Origin: Rhipicephalus microplus
Taxonomy: Eukaryota; Arthropoda; Arachnida; Ixodida; Ixodidae
Direction: 5' to 3'
Length of the DNA: 64,000 nt
NCBI RefSeq assembly: GCF_043290135.1
Contig: NC_134710.1
Location: forward strand, 254,276,092 to 254,340,091
Made by a program: the position numbers and the translations under genes
In this document: positions 15,154 to 25,369 of the stretch, one piece after another
Position numbering within the stretch: position 1 is the first letter of the stretch
Layout: each line of letters begins with the position of its first letter
Notes under the pieces: generated by a model
What the model was told of the DNA's origin: nothing
Database searches by the model: none
The model's input: only the letters and a program-made list of their open reading frames with translations

Positions 15154-15275
15154 CGGCGTCAGTAGATGGCGAAGAGCAAGTCTAGTCGGTCAGAGCTGCG
15201 CTGTCGTCGGAGATCGGCGTCAGGAGATGACGTAGGGCGAGCCCAGTCGGCCAGAGCTACGCTGACGTCGGAGAT
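15154..15275. repeat. Tandem dimer of a 61-bp GC-rich unit, block A
   Basis: Two head-to-tail units begin CGGCGTCAG and end GTCGGAGAT (15154-15214 and 15215-15275), differing at about nine positions. The same dimer is in block B at 50,613-50,734. It is embedded in a locally GC-rich stretch of about 300 bp within otherwise AT-rich sequence. Confidence 0.85.
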
Positions 15276-15417
15276 CGCGAGGGCACAACCGGTCGACACG
15301 GAATCCAGCGAGTGACTCCCGAAGATACTACACCCAGCTTTGCTTTGTATATGAAATGTAGCATTGAGTTCACAAGACCTCACTGGCTGCATGTGCCTTC
15401 TGTAGGACGTTTAGTTC

Positions 15418-15540
15418 CAGGCCCGTGTGCTTAGATTTAGGAGAACGTTTAAGAATCCCAGGTGGTCGAAATTTCTGGAGCCTTCTAGTACGCCATCTTT
15501 CATAATCATGTGTTGGTTTTGAGACGTTCAACCCTAATCA
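15418..15540 (+). mobile_element. Decayed 3' half of a SINE, block A
   Basis: Carries 'ggcccgtgtgcttagattta', 'caggtggtcgaaatttctgg', 'cataatcatgtgttggtttt' and 'gacgttcaaccc', in SINE body order. It is the natural downstream half of the head at 14,641, so the SINE may have been split by about 0.63 kb of other sequence. The counterpart is at about 50,878-51,000. Confidence 0.7.
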
Positions 15541-16529
15541 TTATTATTATTCATAATTAACATTAACAAGACGCACGCAGCCTAAGCTTTCACTGCACTG
15601 TCCATCCTATGTTTATCACCGATTAAAGGCGCTTTGGCTTAAAACTGCATTGTTGCCGAATAAACCGGGACATTCATACACAATAATATTAATGGTGCTG
15701 AATCACTAAACAAATATTTTAGAAAATACTGAAATATTCGTGATATTCATGATAATATATCAGTTTTGTTTAAACGATAGACATTTTTTTTTTACAGACA
15801 CACTTTGACAAGCCCGTACCTTCAATACTGTAATCATCACTGCGTTTCAACCTGAGGTTATAAAATGTCTCTGAGGCTCTGTAGTTACTGCTGGATGTTT
15901 ACCAGCTTGCCTCAGTGTACGTGATGCTGCTATTTTTGTCGGTTGCAAGGAATTTGTAATGTTTCTTTGTGTAAGCTTGTGCATAATAGTTTGAAACAAA
16001 TTGTGAATTGTTAAGCTGTTTCGAAAATGGTTAAATTACCTTTCTAGGGCATGGCTTGAAAAGGCTTGCTTCACTATTCGAAAGTTCTTCAAATGCCAAG
16101 GTGTACGTGAGTTAGAGCTAGTTGGCACTACATGAAAACCTGCTTTTTGCGCAAATCGTTTAGACCACAGACGAATTACGGACGGGTGCAAACTTGCACC
16201 CTGTTACGGCCTTGAGAGTGATTAAATTTGATGGATTCAAGAAGTTGGTTATAATGAAGTACCAACCAGCTTGAACCCACGATTTAGTAAGCTATATTTG
16301 TTCGACGAGCCCGTATACGTGTTTAACACTGTGGTCAGTTTTAATCACTGTCATCGCCATAAGAGAGTGCTTGTTAGCGCCCGTTCGTGTTTCATGTATT
16401 GTCTGAAGTGTTTGAGCGAAACGTGGACTATTTAAATAGTTTTCAATTTGTAGTCGTATTCGATTCAAAGTCAACGCTGTTTGATTGGTATTCGATTCGA
16501 TTCGAAATTTCACGATTGACCTCGACACT
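15541..16529. other. Non-coding unit sequence
   Basis: AT-rich, with an 'attcgattcgattcgaaat' motif cluster around 16,440-16,510. No exon or known repeat is identified. Confidence 0.5.
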
Positions 16530-16612
16530 CACCCCCGTTCGAATGCGGCCGCCGTTGGCGGCCATCAAAACCGCGACCTGGATCTTAGCAGCGGGACACG
16601 TTACGGGCTAAG
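16530..16612 (-). mobile_element. Possible head of a second tRNA-derived SINE
   Basis: On the minus strand, 'ctgctaagatccaggtcgcg' is followed by a GC-rich segment ending 'ggcggccgcattcgaacggg', reminiscent of a SINE head. The B box is poor. Present in both blocks (about 51,990-52,075 in B). Confidence 0.3.
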
Positions 16613-16740
16613 CTCAAATGCTAAGTTCACGAGCTACACGCAGGTTAACCGAAAACATTGCTGTACGTTCTCTGAACAAGTCAACAAGTTTTCCGAGAAA
16701 GCTTCCACGACTTGGAGAGACGGACTGAAGACGCTGCCGG

Positions 16741-17176
16741 TCGACGACTAAAGTAAGCACCATGTGCGTTACAACCATCGCATTACAGATGGCAGCACAC
16801 GTTTGCAGAACCAGTGCCTTCTTTATTATTATTTTTTTTTCAGTGCCTGAGTGAACGCTCTCCTCCGGCGGTCGAGTGCGCGCTCCGCCGCCACTTCCCG
16901 TCGCCGCGCAGCGGTGTTGTGTGAGAAGACTAGTCAACGGGACGCTGGCGCTAAGCAACAGCGCGTATTGCTGAGCTCCTGAATTCATCTTTATATCAAA
17001 ATTTAAGTGCATTCGCGCTTCTCGCAGGCTTTAGCTACTAGGTATCCCGAATGCAGTCTATCTGGACGGAATGCTGGTGCGAAAATGCACCTAAATTTTA
17101 TGGTATTCGTGATTTTATTTTTATATTTCAGCCTTTCGCAACGATTCTCCTAGTTCCCCAGCATGTCGTATAGTTG
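16741..17176. other. 436-bp block identical between A and B
   Basis: Positions 16741-17176 and 52201-52636 match base for base (constant offset 35,460), including a T9 run, while both sides show several substitutions per 100-200 bp. The block contains a GC-rich core (16,860-16,950), a possible donor (ctaaa|gtaagc, 16,754), two acceptor-like tracts (tttttttttcag at about 16,843; tttatatttcag ending 17,131) and the first codons of the THAP relic. It may be the promoter and 5' exon area of a THAP gene, or the product of recent gene conversion. Confidence 0.65.
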
Positions 17177-17370
17177 TGTACCGCTGTTCAAATCGAGCGG
17201 AAAGAACCACACTGATGGACTTTCGTTCCATGATATTACCAGCGGCCGCTGGTGTACGGGAAAGGCGGCTCTCTGTAATCAGGCGGGAAAATTGGTCATG
17301 TAGCCGCCATTTCCGACCACAGGACTTCATTGAAGAAAAATTCGCCAGATCCCACGTACCAGGGAATTGA
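17163..17370 (+). pseudogene. THAP zinc-finger domain exon relic, block A
   Basis: The frame opens MSYSCVPLFKSSGKNHTDG then LSFHDI, typical of a THAP N-terminus. A frameshift follows near 17,240, after which RERRLSVIRRENW and CSRHFRPQDFIEEKF continue in another frame to a TGA at 17,370. THAP domains bind DNA through a C2CH zinc site. Here the second Cys is Phe (CVPLF), and the usual spacer between the conserved Trp and the CSxHF motif is missing. A splice acceptor lies 31 bp upstream of the ATG. Block B shares the frameshift and the lost Cys, so the damage is older than the duplication. Family assignment is from motif memory. Confidence 0.65.
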
Positions 17371-17784
17371 TGTTATGCGAAGCAAGGGGGGGAAGGTTAC
17401 CATGTTGCAATTTCTCTTATTCAGCGGCAAGTCATAAAATGACGCCAATTATATGTACAAATGTTGCACGCACATACATATGTCAAAGAGTTGCAGATGT
17501 TTATATAACCAGTTCGCACTTGCGCTACGATGCCAACTGGAACATGCATGTTAACAACACCAGAAGCTGATATGAAGCGCTGATGCTCGCGAGGAGGCTG
17601 GCCCTGGACGCTGCTACATAAGTCAACTTGAGCGCATGGCAACTAACCACAACTGACGTAACCCGACTTGATGGCTGCATCAAAGGAGTACATATGTAAT
17701 GTTTATAAATTTGGGTAGGTAGCACTGCAACCACTATTGACGTTTCATGAATATTAGCGTCTATTTGAAAAGTAGTTCCGAGAC
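17371..17784. other. Non-coding unit sequence
   Basis: No recognisable gene. The longer minus-strand frames here are not preserved as coding between the two blocks. Confidence 0.45.
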
Positions 17785-17787
17785 CTG

Positions 17788-17864
17788 CCGTAGCTCTGTG
17801 GTAAAATGCTTCACTACCACGCAGCATTTTTGGGTTCAACTCCAGCTGGGACCCTGACATTTTT
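17788..17864 (+). mobile_element. tRNA-like sequence, probable head of another SINE family, block A
   Basis: An A-box-like 'tagctctgtggta' and a B-box-like 'gggttcaactcc' are spaced as in a tRNA, with partial stem complementarity. The anticodon arm is not convincing, so this is a tRNA-derived repeat rather than a working tRNA gene. The block B copy is at 53,248-53,324 ('cggttcgactcc'). Confidence 0.55.
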
Positions 17865-18105
17865 TGTTTGCGCTTATCGGGATGACGCTACCGATTTCAG
17901 GTTTTTCTTAACGCTCATGCGTTAAAATTGCCCGTGTGTGTTCTCGTCGTCTCTGGGTAGATACTAAGTGTCAATCAGCTGGGGAACATACTCTCATACC
18001 AGCGCGACGAGCACGTCATATTCATCAAACCATCTCACCTTCCCAAGCTAGTTTTGGTTGAGACCTAGTTAAAGGGGTGAACACAATAGCTCCCAAACAT
18101 AAGCG

Positions 18106-18205
<100 letters not shown>

Positions 18206-18638
18206 CGCTCACAGTCGCCGAAGTTTGCTAAAAATAATTCGCATTTTTAAAAAAAACGCGGCTGTGAGTATGCGAACCTGTGAGAGCGGCATGCGCTTGA
18301 ATAGCACGGAGATTTTGTTCCCACAATGGTTCGTTTATTTCTTGCCGTTCAAATGAAATGAAAGCAATGACTCACCACGCATTGCGTCTGGAAATAAAAA
18401 GCTCGAAAAGTACTTCATACATTTACCGAAAAGAAATGAAAGGCGCAATCTATGTTCTACTTTTTTTTTCTTCAGCCGATATATGGCCCCTTCCCCCTTC
18501 CGAAAGCTTTTTTTTTACCTTACGCGATGTTGCATTGTCTTCGTTAGCAACCCACCGATGCCGCCGGCAGTGGAAAACGACCATGCCGAGTGATGACGTT
18601 GCATGTGACATTACCTACAGTGACTTTATGATGTCATA

Positions 18639-18900
18639 CACAGTAAAAAATTTTACACCCAGAAGGGTGTAAATGAGCTTGTCCCGTAGACGACACCCTA
18701 AGGGTGTTATTTCAGCACCTTCCAAAAAGGGTGCTTTACCATGCACCCTTAGAATAGGGTGTACATGTGAAAAAACTGTAGGGTGTTATAAAAACACCCT
18801 TAATGAAGGGTGCCTTCGATGTCCATCACTTTTTAGCACCCTCTGAGGAGGGTGCGAGAAGGGTGCACAAGGGTGTTGAGTGCCCATGGCAGGGGTGCCA
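18639..18900. repeat. Left TIR and subterminal AGGGTG array
   Basis: After the 32-bp terminal repeat come about ten direct AGGGTG/GGGGTG and four or five inverted CACCCT motifs. Several form short hairpins, for example the acacccag/aagggtgt pair. Subterminal arrays of this kind are transposase-binding sites in CACTA elements; that role is inferred here. Confidence 0.75.
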
Positions 18901-19283
18901 GTATTCTTTTAGACTGCACTAATAGATATCAGCATGCACTGATTACACACTACTTGAAGAAAGTGGTCCTCCTTATCAATGGTGCGCCACCTGTCGAGCT
19001 CCATTCATTGCGTCTGGGCAAAAATGTAAATGCGTACTATCGTGTATGAACTTGTGCTGGATCTATACTTCACAGTATATGCATAATGCGCATTACAGAA
19101 AATGAAGCCTTGCTGCCCTTGCATATTGCATTTATTTAATAGGCAAATAAAACATAAACTTTTCTTCTGCCACACAACTTTTTCACCAGATATACGTTCA
19201 CGTATACGTACACTACACATGCAACACCTCAAATGTTTATTATATTTATTCAGTTTCACTTCATTGACAATTCTTTGCAACAT

Positions 19284-19680
19284 ACAATTACACTGGTTTC
19301 AGTTTAGTATACTGCTTCAAGTACATAGAGACTACAAATGAAATATACGCTAGTATAACCCTATAATTCTTTCAAGTATCTACAATCCCAGTGGTTTCCA
19401 GTTTAATACTCCTTCATGTACACAATCGGTTAATAGGAATGAAATACAGGCAAATATATACTTATGATTCTTTCAAATATATGCAATCGCCTAGATTTCA
19501 CTATATACGCCTTCATGTACACAATCGTTCCCAAGAAGTGATGCACACAAAAATATATATGGATAGTGTTTTCAAATGTATACAATCACAGTGGATTAAG
19601 CTTTGTATTCCTGGATGTATAACAATTGGTTATGAGAAATGATGTACAGGCAAACATATACGGGTTTTCGCACATATAAC
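19284..19680. repeat. Minisatellite, four units of about 98 bp
   Basis: Units start near 19,284, 19,382, 19,483 and 19,582. Each begins acaat(t/c)(a/c)cag-like and contains 'cttcatgtaca(ca)atcg', 'gaaatgatgtacaggcaaa' and 'atatac' motifs. The units are diverged from each other, and the array lies inside the transposon. Confidence 0.7.
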
Positions 19681-20094
19681 TTTAGTGAATACTTAAGAAA
19701 CCAATACAATGATCAGAAACACAATAAGCTAAAAACGAACACAAAACTGAGTCAAAACACACAAAAAAAGAGGTAATGCATAATTATGGCTAATGACACA
19801 GCTGGGTCACTTTATGCCAAATGTCCCAGCCATTTTGGCAACCATCTCAAATGTATTCGAAAAACTCGTGCTGCATTGAAAATAGTGAACTTCTGGAATA
19901 TTTAGGGGAGGAAAAATATTTGGTCACGTGGCTGCCTTCTGAACTTCCTGGAATGCCATCTAGGTGTTGTATGTGAAAAATTTTATTCTAAAAGCACCGC
20001 TCCTTCTTTCCATACGATACTCGGTCTACGTGTTACGTAACAAGAGCCTAATTTGGGAGAGTTGGTTCATCGTGGTTGTGTGCTAGTCACAGCG

Positions 20095-20605
20095 CGACAA
20101 CTTTAGGAAGAGCACCGACTGTCAACTGAATTTAATGAATGTGCTACGAGCGCTTTTATACGGAGTACAAGAACGATGTTCATGCAGGACAACACGTGTG
20201 AGCACTACAAAAATAATCATAACTGTGAAAAGAATACTCCCTCTCGGAAAGGATAAGTGAACGTGTAGTGATGCACTGATCATTGGTTTACCTCATAAAA
20301 AATACTTCTACAAACGTTAAATTGGCATTAAGTAAACCTATTCTCGTGACGAATGGGGCAAGATTGACAATTCCTGTTGCTGTTTAGTACACACACTTTT
20401 GAAAGCTTGCAAGGAGTGGAAAACAACACGCTAATATCATATCTGCTGGCTATTTTTTTAATTGTGAAACACGTGATGTGGTAGAACATGCAAAGGTTTT
20501 GGTCATTGTTTTTTGTTGGTCCTGTCTTCTTTAACTTTACTTTCAGCAGGAAGGTTTTGCAAACGGGTCTGATGATTCTGTTGGGATACCATCTTTTAGT
20601 CTTTT
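20095..20605 (-). mobile_element. Penelope-like element fragment, minus strand
   Basis: The reverse complement of 20,310-20,600 matches the 5' part of the copy at 20,760-21,045. The reverse complement of 20,095-20,290 matches its 3' end, including the tail 'attaaattcagttgacag'. The GIY-YIG middle is deleted in this copy. Confidence 0.65.
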
Positions 20606-20759
20606 AATCTGGTTTTTAAGCCTGACCTCACCCTTGTGCTAACATGACTTCTGAAGGGTGGCCGAATACATGTGGTATCAATTCCTCTTTCTACTAATTT
20701 TGAATGCCCACTATCAGAAGGCAGAACATTCTTAGCACTCCTGGGCTGATAGCACCAGC

Positions 20760-21455
20760 CAATACCCCAACAGCATCATCACACTTGTTTGCGAAACCCT
20801 CCTGCAGAAAGTAAAGTTAAAGGAAACAGGACCAAAAGAAAAAGTTAATGACCAATCACCTTTGCATGTCACAGGGTACTACGTACATAAGGTGTCTCGC
20901 AATTTTAGGAAAAGAGCCAGCAGACAGGACATTGTTGTTTTGCACCCCTTGCAAGCTTTCAAAAGTGCATGTACTTACAGCAACAGGAATAGTCAATCTT
21001 GCGTCATTCGTCACTAGAATAGGTTTACTGAATGCCAATCTAATGTGTATGAGATACCGCTAACACGTGCAAAAGTAAACATAGGACAAACTGGGAAATG
21101 CTTCAATGATCAAGCAAGACAGCATGCTTTAAATGTTAAGAAGGGCTATAGTAGTCTCATGGCCGGACACCGTAAAGAATGTAACTGTAGTCCTAGGTTT
21201 ATTAAAACACGGTTTTTGAAAAAAAAGCAAGCAGAAAAATGAGAGATTTTAGAACTCTTTATCAGGAAGGCCAAGGATCAATGCATCAGTACACCTTCAC
21301 ATATCTTTTCCGAAAAAGAGTATTCTTTTCTCGGTTAAAATTATTTTGTCATGGTTACACATGTGTTGTTGCAGATGAGCCCTGGTCTTGTGCTCAGTAT
21401 AAAACCCTCGTAGCACCTTCAATAAAATTCAGTTGACAGCGCCCTTTCCTGTCCT
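20760..21455 (+). pseudogene. Penelope-like retroelement C-terminus with GIY-YIG region (relic)
   Basis: In shifting frames the sequence reads YVHKVSRNFRKRASRQDI, then PCKLSKV, then YEIPLTRAKVNIGQTGKCFN. These are followed by QARQHALNVKKGYSS, HRKECNCSPRF and EILELFIRKAKDQCISTPS. The order, and the I-x-Q-T-G-(K/R)-C and H-x4-C-x-C motifs, match the GIY-YIG endonuclease domain and C-terminal tail of Penelope-like elements. The GIY tyrosine motif is degraded (KVNIGQ). Frameshifts and a TGA at 21,241 inactivate it. The 3' end has 'aataaaattcagttgacag'. Assignment is from motif memory. Confidence 0.75.
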
Positions 21456-22133
21456 TTTTGCGATAAGATTTTTATTACAGAAAGAATTTCATTTTCTTAC
21501 AGTTTAGGTATAATTATGAGTTTTCATTGTACCACAACATGGAGCAAATTGCATCTCAATACGGACAAAATCACGATTTTGTGAAATTCGTGATATTTTC
21601 TCGTATATTTCAGCAGCTTGAGAGGTATAAAGATATTTTTCACTCAAAATATACCTTCTGTGGAGTAAGTATTCACTGCTCAGATATTCATACAAAGTGC
21701 AATATTGCAATAAAAGATGCAAACATAACACACTTTGGCTTTATTCTTGGAAGCGAATGTGGCAAAAAAATTGGACTATTATTTTTGAGCTTCAAATACC
21801 TTACAGAAGCACATTTACTTAACAGGTAGACCGAATTTGCTTTAGAAAAATAGGCGGTAGTTTTAAAACGAAATTTTCCACAAACAGCACACAGACGGCA
21901 TTATGCCAGGAAGTTATAAGCCAGCCACATGAACAAAACTTTTTTTCTCGCTGAAATATTCTAGCAGTTCACTGTTTTCAACGCAGTAAGTCAGCACATT
22001 TTTTTTTTCAAATACAATTCAGATGGTCGCCAAAGTGGCTGGGACGTTTGGCATGGAATGGTCCAGCTATATTTAAGCAAAATAACTTACACAAATAACA
22101 ATATTTGTTCATCTACCATGACCACACTAGAAA

Positions 22134-22190
22134 AAGTTGTTCAGGCATTGTGACACTAAAATTTTCAGCGTCGTACTGCCTGAACAACTT
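22134..22190. repeat. Hairpin with 14-bp perfect arms downstream of the embedded gene
   Basis: 'aagttgttcaggca' (22134-22147) and 'tgcctgaacaactt' (22177-22190) are exact reverse complements around a 29-base loop. The stop codon of the restored C-terminal frame of the minus-strand gene lies inside the loop. Confidence 0.7.
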
Positions 22191-22287
22191 CTTTGATAAA
22201 CTCCAAACTCACGCCGAGAAAAAGCCCCTCAATCACGGTGGTTGTTAAAGGCCTTGCGGCCGTAGACAATGTTCAAAATAAAAAAAA

Positions 22288-22431
22288 TCAACTCATCAGT
22301 GCTGTCACTCCTTCTTCGTCATTACTGACACGGAAGATTTTTCGGTTATCCATGTGGAGGTTCAGGAAGTAGGCTTGTTCTAGGCTGGGGCCAGGGTAGA
22401 CTACGCAGGACGTCAGCGGCACCCTCTCATC
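22288..22431 (-). CDS. Last recognisable exon of a minus-strand gene inside the transposon
   Basis: On the minus strand a tract ending 'cttattacag' is followed by 48 codons beginning DERVPLTSCVVYPGPSLEQA and ending GVTALMS plus TGA. The exon joins in phase to the one at 22,801-22,887. Past the TGA, coding similarity appears to continue in other frames (NIVYGRKAFN, then VIEGLFLGVSLEFIKEVV, down to a stop at 22,165). The original C-terminus was therefore probably longer and has been cut by a stop and frameshifts. I do not recognise the family with certainty; the order resembles the C-terminus of uncharacterised, repeat-borne metazoan proteins I know only from memory. Confidence 0.5.
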   Translation of the reverse strand, partial: DERVPLTSCVVYPGPSLEQAYFLNLHMDNRKIFRVSNDEEGVTALMS

Positions 22432-22800
22432 CTGTAATAAGAGCAAATATGACTTCTCATAAAAGGATGTTCGTGCTGTTTTGGCAGCACCATATATAAA
22501 GAATGCGTAGTGTGTATCCTTCGAAATGGCGTGTAATTGACATTACACTGAACTCGAAGCATACAACCCATACATTCCAATAATTTCGTATGATAAAGAT
22601 AAGAGTTTTCCAGCACACAGCAAATTATCCCGAAATGAGGTGAAGTGTAAGACTACAGCTCAAAAATGGCACTTACGAAAGCCTAAACTCACTTAAGAAT
22701 CAAATTCCTTCTAGGGTAGTGAGCCAGTGTTTCTGAAAAACAATTCTTAAAGTACAAGGTTCAGAACATGTAGCTATAATCAAAACGCACAAGAAACTTA

Positions 22801-22887
22801 CCTCTTCATGTACAAACAGTGAAGACATCTCTGCTTTCTCTTTTACATGAGAACAAATGATCTTGGGCGTGGCACTAGCGAAGAGGT
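22801..22887 (-). CDS. Internal exon of the same minus-strand gene
   Basis: On the minus strand the acceptor 'cttttttttgcag' precedes 87 bp ending at a strong donor (gaag|ag then gtaagt). One frame is open: two bases complete a split codon, then LFASATPKIICSHVKEKAEM and SSLFVHEE. The exon ends on a codon boundary, as the next exon's open frame requires. The other two frames contain stops. Matching splice phase over two adjacent segments is the main evidence that this is a gene. Confidence 0.5.
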
Positions 22888-24200
22888 CTGCAAAAAAAAG
22901 TAAAAGATTTACTGACTTTAATCACGCCTCTAACAATCTGAGGAATTGTTACAAATCACCAATCAGTGCAATTCTAACTGCCTCTATAAGGGCATCAAAA
23001 ATGAATAATTTTCTCGTTCTTTCTACCCTCACAAGACGCTCCTTCAATGGAATCTAATCCAAATTTGACGCTGTGCTTCCTATTTGCCTGGTTTCTAGAC
23101 GTAGGGCTGCGAACATGTGTTTTGTGCACCTAATCTAGCACAGAAATTCGTCATCTATAATTCAATCATCTTAATTCATTGTAATTTGATAAAAGATGTG
23201 ATAGCTCGTCCAGTTTTTAAAGAGTTGCGGGCCTGCAATAGGCACTGCCTAGCACGTATGAAAGTGTTTCTTTAAAAAATTTTTTTCACACCTTGCTTTC
23301 AGTAAAAGCGTCTGGCATATTTCGACAACCAAGCCCATCCTCTGATGGCAATTAGGGGCACGCTATTAGCGATTATTGACCACGGGATTTACAAACGTAA
23401 CCCGTGCCTAAATACTCAGTTAAACACAATCACGCAAGTAAGAGCGCTCGAACGACACCAACGTGCGCGGACGCCGTCTACGTTGCAGTAGCCATGGCTT
23501 ATGCTAGAGCTACCGCACATAGCTCGTACAGTCACGTATACTCTCTCGATTCTGTTATAACGCCGAACGTTATCGCAGATGAAGGCAAAGCACGAAAACA
23601 CCAAACAGAAACGAGGGAAAACAACGCATGGCGATGGCCACAACAACGCGCCTTTTGAAGTCTGCTAGATCTTTCCCTGTTGCTGGTGACACTTGTCCTA
23701 AATAGCTTAAAAGACCGAGGCGCACGTGCTGGGAGCATTGCGGCATATCAGCACTTCCAACTTTATTGTCTTTAAGCAAAAAAAAAGCCATTTCGTACAG
23801 TGCGCCTCTGTACATAATTTTGTTTCTTTCTTTTTTTACGCTTACACCTACAGAAGCACGTTGCACATTTGAGTATTAATAGAAATGTTATTACGATGTA
23901 GCCCAAAGCACATCTTAAAACAATATCAATCACTTTGTGCAGTGTAGAGACAATGTGCGATCAGCAACTAATCCCGCCCTTGTTAAGTGATCACATCACT
24001 CACTGTATGAGTGATGCAGGCACTTACACAACATCGCGCATAGCAGTGTGAACTCGTTAAGTGACACGTTTAATCGGGCATATGCAACAGGCCCGCGAAC
24101 GCATGCTGTTGTAAATGGCTGGCAGCCTACTTCGGCAGAACTGCTGCAGGCGCCCAGCTAGCGCTGTATGATTACTACCTACGAAAACAGTACACTCACC

Positions 24201-24292
24201 GTTTACAGGCCCACGTTGTCCGTGTCCGCCACTCCATGAATATTCCTTAATCCGAGCGTCACTTCGAACACGGTGTCATGCGTGACCACCAT
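24201..24292 (-). CDS. Candidate first coding exon of the minus-strand gene
   Basis: An ATG at 24,292 opens MVVTHDTVFEVTLGLRNIHG, followed by VADTDNVGL. A donor 'gtaaac' (just before an in-frame TAA) or 'gtgagt' lies at its end. The GC-rich interval 24,400-24,560 upstream could hold a promoter. The phase does not match the 22,887 exon directly, so one or more exons would have to lie between. Weak call. Confidence 0.25.
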
Positions 24293-25369
24293 TGAATATG
24301 CGCCTGTTCGCTAGAACACACACAGCGACCAAGACCCCAGACCAACGCAACGCATTTGAAAGACGATGAGACAGAGAGAGAAACGTTGAGAGAGAGAAGG
24401 AGGAGGCAGTCTGGCGGCGGCGCCACAGCTGTCGACACAGGTGTTCGGTGACGCAACTATTCGCTTATCTACGCGGCCGTTGTGGGAGCAACGCTGGCCG
24501 GAGTTAGCGGAGGGGGGGGGGGGGGGGGGAGGAGCGGGAAACCCGCCAGGACGGCGCCGAAAGGCAAAAGCTGAGGCGTATACGGCGGACGGCCGTTCGA
24601 CGCGGATCGACTCCTTGTAAACGGCAACTCTCCTTCCAGCCAGTCGCACAGCGACGCAGGTTATTTACCAGCCTCGGGTTCTTTGAGTATTTTGACGGAA
24701 TGCGATTGCAGCGGGCGAAAAATAGTGAAGCAAAACTTGCGGAAAACAAAGTGCACCATGGAATGGCCAGAAACAATAATTATTTCGTCCTCGGTGGCAT
24801 TAGCGGGAGAGCATCGCTACACCTTTTTCCAGAGGAATTTCTTTTCGCATTGTCTGTGTCTGGCAATTCCGCGTATGGTGCCGCAAACACTGAATGCGTC
24901 GTCGAAGCTGGAACAAATTAATCCACAGTCGCGGATGTTTAGAAGGCTTGTCACGCACCACGAAACGTGCCGAGGTTGTTATAACAAACTTTTTGCTGAC
25001 CACATGATCAGCACATAATTTCTTATGGTTGCCCAATGAGCTAGCTAAGCACCTGTGGCAAAGGCAGGGCACGTTCTTGTTAAACGTTGTTAATATAAAC
25101 GATGGTTGTGCATAAGTGCAGTGACAGCTTTCCGTGTGAATTGGTCATAACCCACGTTTTCGAGCGTAGAAGCGCCTCAGCGGACCTAATCAGCTACCAC
25201 AGCAAGTTCGTAAGCAATGATGAGGTACGAAAATGTGCAGCTGTTTTCCATGTACTGAATAGTCCGTGTACAGTGCGTTGACCACCGCCATTTCTTAAGC
25301 CACCTCCCATATAGACTCCCAGTCTGAACAGGTGTGGGACCTTAAACACTAAGAAGCAGTGCCGCCCCC

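Larger units (their letters stand above)
19795..22080. repeat. Large imperfect inverted repeat inside the transposon
   Basis: Outer arms at about 19,795-20,000 and 21,840-22,080 are reverse complements at moderate identity (shared: 'aatggctgggac.tttggca', 'cca.gaagtt'). Inner arms at about 20,310-20,605 and 20,760-21,045 match better. The right side carries about 0.5 kb more than the left. The central loop is about 155 bp. Confidence 0.7.

Noticed and set aside
20760..20803. Minus-strand exon-like frame reading EGFANKCDDAVGV after a good acceptor
   Set aside because: It is antisense to the Penelope fragment and is duplicated with it in the inverted arm; a separate gene is not needed to explain it.
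24683..25018. 111-codon plus-strand frame inside the transposon
   Set aside because: A GRASLHLFPEE-like string hinted at a THAP domain, but the required Cys and His motifs are missing.
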